From positions 346,481,087-346,545,086 of the forward strand of contig OZ010790.1 of NCBI GenBank assembly GCA_963932465.1: a stretch of 64,000 nt of DNA. Reading direction: 5' to 3'. Source of the stretch: Maratus speciosus. Its lineage: Eukaryota > Arthropoda > Arachnida > Araneae > Salticidae. Every line of letters begins with the position of its first letter. The first letter of the stretch is position 1. Below the pieces are notes generated by a model. It ran no database searches, had not been told where the DNA came from, and saw only the letters and a program-made list of their open reading frames with translations. Shown one piece after another: positions 56,901 to 64,000 of the stretch. The translations under genes were made by a program, and so were the position numbers.

Positions 56901-57412
56901 ACTCGCGCATCAGATTGGAGTCTCCAAATTTTCAAAATCGCCCCCCCCCCCCCCCTGGAGGACTCTCTAGATCCGCCCTTGTCTAAAATTGCGATACTGA
57001 AGTAGCTAGAAACTATAATTTTGCATGGTAGTTACTTATAAGATATAAATGCTTTTCAAGAATACTTTTTTAAGGAAATCAAAATTTAAAAGAGTGAAAT
57101 GAGCGAAAAACAATCTAAATTTCGATTTCTATGGATTTGTTAAAGATAGAAAGTTAAAATTTGGCATGGTAGGTATTTATAACGTGTAAATGCTCTCTAA
57201 GAACTGTTTCTAAAGTATTCAACATTTAAAAGACTAAATTGAGCTAAATCATTCTAAAAACTTTCTAAATTATGATTTTTATGGGATCACAGGATATACA
57301 AAACAATTTTCAAAAATAATATTGGCAAATTGATGGTGACAGTTTCTGTTCCAACATAAGCTATATTTTATTTTGGGGGTGGTTAACCGTTAGACTTGAA
57401 GCTTGGAATATA

Positions 57413-58265
57413 TAGTAGAACCAACCTCGATATCTGGAATCTGCGGGGAAGAGAAGAAATTTCGAGATATAGAGTTTTCGAGTTATCAAGGTTTTGACAA
57501 AATTAAAAAATTCTAATCTCACAAACTGCTTTTTGCTGTGAAAAATAAAATTCATCAAAAGCTACACATAATCTACTAATAATTAACAAATTACACTTCT
57601 CATAGTTTTAATAATTTCAAAATTGTTTTGCACACATTCTTGTTTTGATTAAATAATATCCATTTCGCATTAAGAAATGCATTCAGTTTTTTCGAAAGAA
57701 AAAAGTACTTAATTGAAGTCTGCCATCTTGCAGAATCTTTTTGCGATTGCACAGTTTTCTCTAACATAGCAATGGTGCTAAATGCTTCAGTTCTAATATT
57801 TTCGTTTGATTCAAGAAATCTCTCCAGCAGCATCTGCGTTAAACACACCCAGTCTGCTTTATAATCCTTTAAAAGAGAAGGAAGTTCTGAAAGCTACTCA
57901 TCACAGGTAGCTGCATCTCCCGATGCACTTTCACATCAAAGTTTCCAAAAAACGATGTTGTGCCTTTTTTCGGCATCAAAAGCCTTCCATTCTTACCCTT
58001 TAAGTTCTTTGTATCAACAAAGGGATAAAAGAATGTGAAACCAGCATCCAGATCAAGCTGACTGTACGGCTAACAATAGCCAAAAGTTAAAAGTCAAACT
58101 AATTTCTGTGAGAAAAAATTCGACATATCAAGGGTTTTGGAAAATATATTTCGAGATAACTATGGAAAATACATAAGAATTTTGATAGAAATGCAGGGGA
58201 AATTTCATTTTTCGAGATATCAAGGGTTTCGAGATAAGGAGGTTCGTGATATCGAGGTCCAACTG
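57413..58265 (-). mobile_element. pogo/Tigger-like element, ~0.85 kb, decayed
   Basis: The right end on the minus strand reads CAGTTGGACCTCGATATCAC, with TCTCGAAACCCTTGATATCT next. The left end has TAGTAGAACCAACCTCGATA and later TTCGAGTTATCAAGG. TA flanks (57411-57412, 58266-58267). Internal TCGAGATATC motifs repeat near both ends. Inserted into the minus-strand R305 element. It contains a transposase fragment. Confidence 0.75.
57600..57890 (-). pseudogene. Remnant of pogo/Tigger-like transposase C-terminus
   Basis: On the minus strand an open stretch of 82 codons (57848 to 57600) includes LLERFLESNENIRTEAFSTI, then AMLEKTV, QSQKDSAR and WQTSIKYFF. Upstream in the same frame, past a stop, is LSELPSLLKDYKADWV. 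Pogo/Tigger-type transposases (CENP-B-like family) often end with a helical segment around SNEN.S.EA...I..LE followed by a QT.I..FF tail, and this fits in order and spacing. The DDE core and DNA-binding half are missing, consistent with the short element. It sits between the two TIRs in the expected orientation. The match is from memory of the family. It is not functional as it stands. Confidence 0.5.
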
Positions 58266-58599
58266 TATATCATGATGGTTTCTTTTAAGATGTAAATGCT
58301 TGCTAAGAATGGTTTCTAAAAAATTCAAAACTTCAAATGAAAACCGAAATGAGCGTAAAAGCTTCAAATTACATTCTAAATTATCATTTATTTAGAATTA
58401 GTTTTAATTCATCTTATTAAATTAAGTCACGTTTTCGCCAAATGTTGTGTAATAATGAAGTTTAATCAGACTGTGGCTTAGTAGGTAACTTTTGAATTAT
58501 AGCAGTATAATTTCGTGTAATAAAAATAGGGGCACAAATACCAGTATTTAGGTATATTTCAATTATTACGCGAACAAAGCCGAGAATTTTGCTAGTACC

Positions 58600-59642
58600 T
58601 TACTTTTTTCACATGATAAATAGATTAAGTTTGTGTGTAAGATAGATAGTAATTTTTATTAAGTCTATGAAAAGGTTTCACATTTAATATCTGTCTTTAG
58701 AAAATCCTGCTCACATAGTCACATATCTATACGTCAATGCAATTACAATCAGTGATTCTTTTCTACAAGGAACATGATTCTTTCCTACAGTATCTCTCCG
58801 AGAGCAAGACCTGCTGGGGAAAATGTCAAGTAACATTATCAACTAATAAACTATAATCTTTGAATTTATGTACCCCAACCCTGAAACAAATGGTTCAAAA
58901 GACACACTGATTGCAATAATCTGTAAAATCACAATCAAAAACAGCTTTTTATGTTAATATCTTTATAGTACTGTTTTTGTATTTCTTACTTTTTCCAAGT
59001 TTTTATGCACATAACTTGGTCTTAGAGATAACTGACAAGGAAAGTCTCCATACGGGCATACTCAGAAAAATCTGAAAAAATTACAGAATGTTCTTCTCAT
59101 ATGGATATATATGTTTATAAAAAAATTTTGGCGGAACCCCGATACAGCGTCCGTAAAAAAAAACAACGAAATTTTCGTTTATTTGGCGATTTATCACAGG
59201 TTGGCGATGGAAAGAAAAATACGCTTTTTATGTAGGAAAAAACTTTTTATGTTGAATTTGTTTCTTAAGTTTAATTTAAATAACTTTAGTTTTGTCATTT
59301 TTAATTTGTTTTAACAATAGTTTTGTCATTTTTAGTTCGTTTTAACTATAGTTTGTCATATATATTTATATGTATTTATAATAAAATTTAAATATCATAT
59401 TTTACGATTTAAAACAAAATTTAAATTGATTTGAATTATTTCAAGCTCAAAAATAAGGCAGATAAAACACTGTCGATTTGATTTTGTTGCTATGGAAACT
59501 ACTTCGTCTTCGATATGGAAACGTATTATGGCAATCAAATGTCAGCTGGCTATAACTTAAAATAGATATTTGCAACTTGCAAAGCATAGAAAATATTTTT
59601 TAAATTCAATAACTACAGCAACAATCAACATATATATGTAAT
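58600..59642. other. Interval between two R305 copies, no gene seen
   Basis: A+T-rich; the ORF at 59111-59314 has no recognisable domain. It separates oppositely oriented R305 copies. No repeat ends were recognised. Confidence 0.5.
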
Positions 59643-62460
59643 ACTAGCAAACCCCGCGGCATTGTTCGCGTAATAGTTCAAATATGCCAAGTGATATTTG
59701 CATGACTATTTTTTATTAGAAGAAGAATTTTTGGAATAATTCAACAATTACAAATTAAGCCACAGTTTGACTAAACTTCATTATAAAAGTGCAATAGACA
59801 GAAATGAAATTTTAATTAATAAAAATAACTAAAACTAATTCCAATTAAATGATAATTTAGAATTTCTTTTGTGACTTTTATGCTCATTTCAGTATTCATT
59901 TGAAGTTTTGAATTTTTTAGAAAAACCAACTTAACACATTTACATTTTAAAATTAACTATCATGTCAAATTTCAAGCTTCTTGTCTAACAGTCTACCACC
60001 TCTTTGGTGTTAGTGGCACCAATATAAAATGCCTAAATAGAGTTGAAATAAAATGTCTCGAAAAATGTTGAAACAGAGACTGTCACCATTAATTTGCCAA
60101 CATTAATCTTGAAATCGCTTGGTATTTCCTAATATTCTATAGAAAACGGAATTTAGGTGTTTTTAAAGGCTTTCTTGTTCTTCCTGCCAACCAGGTGGTA
60201 GTGACACCGGCATGAAATATACACCGTATAGGATCAGGGACTATCACTCTTGATTCGCAACCAATAACTTCTGTAATCGGTTTATTATTTCCTGAGATTT
60301 CTTAGAAATCGTAATTTAGAACTCTTTTAGAATGCTTTTCGCTCCTTCGCTTCGCTTCACCCCTTTTTAATTTCGAATTTATTTTCGAATATTCTTAGAG
60401 AACATTTATATTTTAAAGGTAACTTCCGTGCTATATTTAAAGTTTCTAGCCTCTTCAATACCGCAGAAATCGCAATTTAGAAAGTTTTTTGCTCCTGCAA
60501 CCCTCTAGGGGTTATGGCATCGACATAAAATATAGCTTATGTTTGAGCAGGTTCTATCACCATCAATTTGCAACCATTATGTTTGAAATCGGTTTCGTAT
60601 TTTATACGATTGCATAAAAATCGTAATTTAGAAAGCTTATAGAACGCTTTTCGCTCACTTCAACCTTTTAAATTTGGAAGTTTCTTTCAACAATTCTTAG
60701 AAAGCATTTGCATCTTTGAAGTAATTACCATTCCAAATTTAAAATGTCAGACCCCCTCAGTAACACAAAAAACGCAATTTGGAACATTTTTTGCTCCTGT
60801 AACCCCCAGGTGGTAGTGACACAAACGTAAAATATAGGCTATGTTGGAGCGGGGACTGTCACCATCAATTCTAAATCATTACTTCTGAAATCGGTTTATA
60901 TTTCCGGAGTTTGCGTAGAAATTGCTATTTAGAACGTTTTTAGAACTCTCGTCGTTCATTTTCACCCCTTTTAAATTTCAAATTTTTAAGGAACTCTTCT
61001 CATAGGGCATTTACATCTCATAAGAAATTAAAATGCCAAATTTCAAGTTGCTAGCCGCTTCAGTATCACAAAAATCACAATTTAGAACTATTTTAAAATG
61101 CAACCGCAAGGTGATAGTGACGCCGACATTAAATAGATCCTATATTGGAGCAAGGGCTGTCATCATCAATTTCCAACCATTGCCTTTGAAATCAGTTGGG
61201 TACCTGTCTGAGATTGCGTAGAAATCGCAATTTAGAACGTTTTTCGTCCATTCTCACCCCTTATAACTTTCGAATTATTTAAGAAATGTCCTTAGAGATC
61301 ATTTATATCTTATTAGTAACTACCATGTCTAGTTTCAAGTTGCTATCCCCTGAAGTATTCAAAAAACGAAAATTAGATCGTTTTTTGCTCCTTCACTCCC
61401 TTTGCAGTAGTGGCACCGACATGAAATACAGCCTATGTTGAAGCGAGGGCTGTCACCATCGTTTTCACTCCATTATTTTTTTTAATCGGCTCGGTATTTC
61501 CTGAGACTTCGTAGAAATCGCAATTTAGAAAGTTTTTAGAGCGCTCTTCGCTCATTTTCACCCCTTTTAAATTTCGTTTTTTTAGGAAATATTTTTGAGA
61601 TCATTTTTATCTTACAAATAACTGCCCTGCCTAATTTCAGGATTCGAGGTCCTTCAGTAACACAAAAATCGCAATTTATGACGTTTTTTGTTTCTGAAAC
61701 CCCTAGGTGGCAGTGACACCAATATGAAATAGAGCCCATGTTGGATAAAGGACTGTCATCATCAATTTCCAACCATTACTTATGAAATAGGTTGGGTATG
61801 TTCTGAGATTGCGTAGAAATCGCCATTTAGAACGTTTTTTAGAACTCTTTTCGCAAATTTTCACCCCTTTTAAATTTCGAATTTTTTAAGAAATGTTCTT
61901 AGAGATAATTTATATCTTATACGTAACTACCATGCCAAATTTCATGTTTCTAGGCCTTTCAGTAGCACAAAAATCGCAATTTCGAACGTTTTTTTTCTCC
62001 TGCACCCCCTTTAGGGGTAGTAGCACCGACATAAAATATAGCCTATGTTGGAGCAAGGGTTGTCACCATCATTTTGCCACCATTAGTTTTGAAATCGGTT
62101 TGGTACTTCTTGGTATTGCGTAAAATTCGCGATTTAGAACGTTTTTTAGAACGCTTTTTGTGCATTTTCACCCCTTTTAAATTTCGAATTTTTTAAGAAA
62201 TGTTCTTAGAGATCATTAGTATCTTACAAGTAACTACCATTCCAAATTTCATGTTTCTAGGCCTTTCAGTAACTCAAAAATCGCATTTTTAGAACGTTTT
62301 TTGCTCCTGCACCCCCTTTTGGCCAGTGGCATGGACATAAGATATAGCCTATGTTCTAAGTTGGACTAACACCATCATTTTGATACCATTACTTTCGGAA
62401 TCGGTTCGGTAGTTCCAGAGCTTACCTCCTACAAATAAACAATTTTTACCTCTTTATAAT
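59643..62460 (+). mobile_element. R305 element, complete plus-strand copy, ~2.8 kb
   Basis: Starts ACTAGCAAACCCCGCGGCAT, TGTTCGCGTAATAGTT, and ends ACCTCTTTATAATAT directly before an (ATG)n run. About eight tandem units of 290-318 bp follow a leader. The unit mark ACTRTCACCATCAATTTNC is at about 60238, 60547, 60865, 61155, 61447, 61750, 62056 and 62367. Each unit also has GAAATCGCAATTTAGAACGT and CACCCCTTTTAAATTTCGAA. There is no coding sequence; ORFs at 61033-62123 are shadows. The class is undecided: its minus-strand tip CTAGT could be a Helitron-type end, but a 5' TC and a strong hairpin are lacking. Confidence 0.8.

Positions 62461-62493
<33 letters not shown>
62461..62493. repeat. (ATG)n microsatellite, 11 units
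   Basis: ATGATG repeats between the end of one R305 element and the start of the next. Confidence 0.95.
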
Positions 62494-62494
<1 letters not shown>

Positions 62495-64000
62495 CTAGCA
62501 AACCCCGCAGCTTTGCTCGCGTAATAGTTGAAATATGCCAAGTGATATTTGCATAACTATTTTTCAATTCCTAGTATTAGTTCACACTCTCCCTATATTT
62601 ATTTATTTATATATATATCTTGTTCAAATTTTCAATCGTTAATAAAATACTTATTATTCATCCTATCAAGTTGATATAATTTTTTTAAAACTTGTACTGG
62701 TTGACAATTGATGTTAATACAGTTTTTTCAAATATTAATTCAATAATTAAATTTTAATTAATTAATTTTAGTTTTACATGGGAGACAAAATAGCGGCCAT
62801 TGGTTATTGAAGCATTTAATGCATCTTCATATCTATAAAGAGGGTTCCCATAGCGGGGACCCTGTTATGTCGCCAAATACTGCCAAGTTTGTCGCCAACT
62901 TGGCGATATACCGCCAAATTTGGCGACAAAATGAGTCGCCAAATGTGACGCCAACTTGGCGACATCTCTAATATTTCACCAAATTCCCATAGACTTCCAT
63001 TGTAAACCTACTTGCTCATAGAAAATCAACAAATTGAGATATTTTAATGCAACAAAAACTAATATTAGCTTAAGGGATTATATTAAATTTTTCTTTGATG
63101 ACCTAAGTAGGAATTGACTTTAAAAACAAAATTTTTATATTACTTGTTTATTAGAACAACACTTTTTGGAATAATTGAAATATTACAAATTAAGCCACAG
63201 TTTGACTAAACTTCATTATAAAAGTGCAACAGACAGAAATGAGATTTTAATTAATAAGAAGAACTAAAATTAATTCCAAATAAATGATAATTTTGAAAGT
63301 TTTTTGAGACTTTTATGCTCATTTCAGTATTCATTTGAAGTTTTGAAGTTTTTAGAAATCATCTTAACACATTTACATCTTAAAATTAACCATCATGTCA
63401 AATTCCAAGTTTCTTGTCTAACAGTCTACCACCGCTCTGGTGTTAGTGGCACCAACATAAAATGCCGAAACAGAGTTGAAATAGAATGTCTCTAAAAATG
63501 TTGAAACAGAGACTGTCACCATTAATTTGCCAACATTAACTTTGACATCGGTTGGTATCTTCTAATATTCCATAGAAAACGGAATTTAGATGTTTTTAAA
63601 GGCTTTCTTGTTATTCCTGCCAACCAGGTGGTACTGACACCGGCATAAAATATAGCCCGTAAAGGATCAGGGACTATCACTCTTGATTCGCAACCAATAA
63701 CTTCTGTAATCGGTTTATTATTTCCTGAGATTCCATAGAAATCATAATTTAAGACTCTTTTAGAATGCTTTTTGCTCCTTCCCTTCGCTTCAGCCCTTTT
63801 TAATTTAGAATTTATATACGACTGTTCTTAGAGGACATTCATATTTTATAAGTAACTACCGTGCTATATTTAAAGTTTCTAGCCTCTTCACTACCACAAA
63901 AATCGCAATTTAGAAATTTTTTTGCTCCTGCAACTCTCTAGGGGTTGTGGCACCGACATAAAATATAGTTTAAATGTTTGAGCAGGTTCTATCACCATCA
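62494..64000 (+). mobile_element. R305 element, second plus-strand copy, runs off the window
   Basis: Starts ACTAGCAAACCCCGCAGCTT and is very like the first copy. It carries a ~585-bp insertion at about 62562-63148 and then continues with GAATAATTGAAATATTACAA and the same leader and first units. It is truncated by the window end. Confidence 0.85.
62868..62964. repeat. Cluster of SGCCAA/TTGGCG palindromes
   Basis: GTCGCCAACTTGGCGAT (62891), CGCCAAATTTGGCG (62912), GAGTCGCCAAATG (62934) and CGCCAACTTGGCGAC (62949) follow one another within 100 bases, inside the segment inserted in the second R305 copy. AGCGGGGACCCTG lies just upstream. Confidence 0.85.

Larger units (their letters stand above)
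53527..56981. mobile_element. hAT element, 3455 bp, exact 8-bp TSD
   Basis: TIRs CAATGGCGGATCTA and, from the right, CAAGGGCGGATCTA. TCTAAAAT is exactly repeated outside (53519-53526, 56982-56989). Subterminal G tract (left) and C tract (right). The interior is not coding: it holds two G+C-rich Pro/Gly-type minisatellites (53640-53870, 56580-56900) in opposite orientation, a CCGGGTGTCC-ended element and minisatellite M31. The many small ORFs are array translations. Confidence 0.9.
52868..58597 (-). mobile_element. R305 element, minus-strand copy with two insertions
   Basis: The start on the minus strand is at 58597 (ACTAGCAAAATTCTCGGC, GTTCGCGTAATAATTGAAAT) and the end at about 52870 (CTTTATAATATTAG). 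Units contain GGCATGGTAGTTACTTATAA, GATGTAAATGCTCTCTAAG and AAATTGATGGTGACAGT. Removing the hAT (53527-56981 with one TSD) and the pogo-like (57413-58265) insertions leaves about 1.4 kb, fewer units than the plus copy at 59643. Confidence 0.75.

Overview
This is a eukaryotic, A+T-rich, intergenic or heterochromatin-like window with no recognisable host gene. There are no conserved protein domains, bacterial operon features or convincing exon chains. The longest open frames are 60-155 codons and lie in tandem or simple repeats. The repeat content is typical of a metazoan, most likely an arthropod: a tRNA-derived SINE with a 12-bp target duplication, hAT elements with 8-bp duplications, TA-flanked Tc1/mariner-pogo-type elements, foldback MITEs, and families shaped like Helentron-associated elements (HINE/DINE-1-like). 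The species cannot be fixed from this sequence.

Layout. 0-4.5 kb: degenerate minisatellites, a foldback MITE, and a G-tract-rich repeat family that recurs inverted at 8.1-8.7 kb and directly at 46.5-47.8 kb. 4.5-5.6 kb: a 148-bp tandem array. 6.3 kb: a complete SINE. 9.2-12.1 kb: a small hAT element, a dispersed repeat (R9), a ~31-bp minisatellite and a 454-bp tandem duplication. 12.3-15.9 kb: two head-to-tail copies of a ~1.75 kb element. 16.2-17.4 kb: a long foldback. 17.7-20.6 kb: a decayed pogo-like element split by a second TA-inserting element with perfect 25-bp ends. 20.8-23.0 kb: a HINE-like element with 326-bp units. 23.2-24.7 kb: a very A+T-rich stretch. 24.7-28.3 kb: a hAT MITE, R9, and more HINE-like copies. 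29.1-32.9 kb: a hAT-like element holding a minisatellite and two MITEs. 34.3-35.7 kb: a three-level nest of foldback, pogo-like element and MITE. 36.3-38.7 kb: a MITE and two HINE-like elements. 39.1-39.6 kb: a foldback related to the one at 35 kb. 41.3-43.3 kb: small tandem duplications. 43.5-50.3 kb: a rearranged ~2 kb tandem unit interrupted by a MITE, a segmental duplication and a hairpin. 50.6-52.4 kb: R9 and hAT ends. 52.9-64 kb: three copies of an element built from ~305-bp units, one interrupted by a 3.45 kb hAT element and a pogo-like element.

The parts do not form a pathway. The window is a stratified record of insertions. In several places nesting or a paired repeat arm preserves the empty target site, so element ends can be fixed without a database. 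The strongest candidate for something undescribed is a set of otherwise unrelated families that share one plan: an inverted subterminal repeat, central tandem units, and a terminal hairpin that reuses the subterminal repeat. All identity judgements are by eye; no searches or alignments were run.
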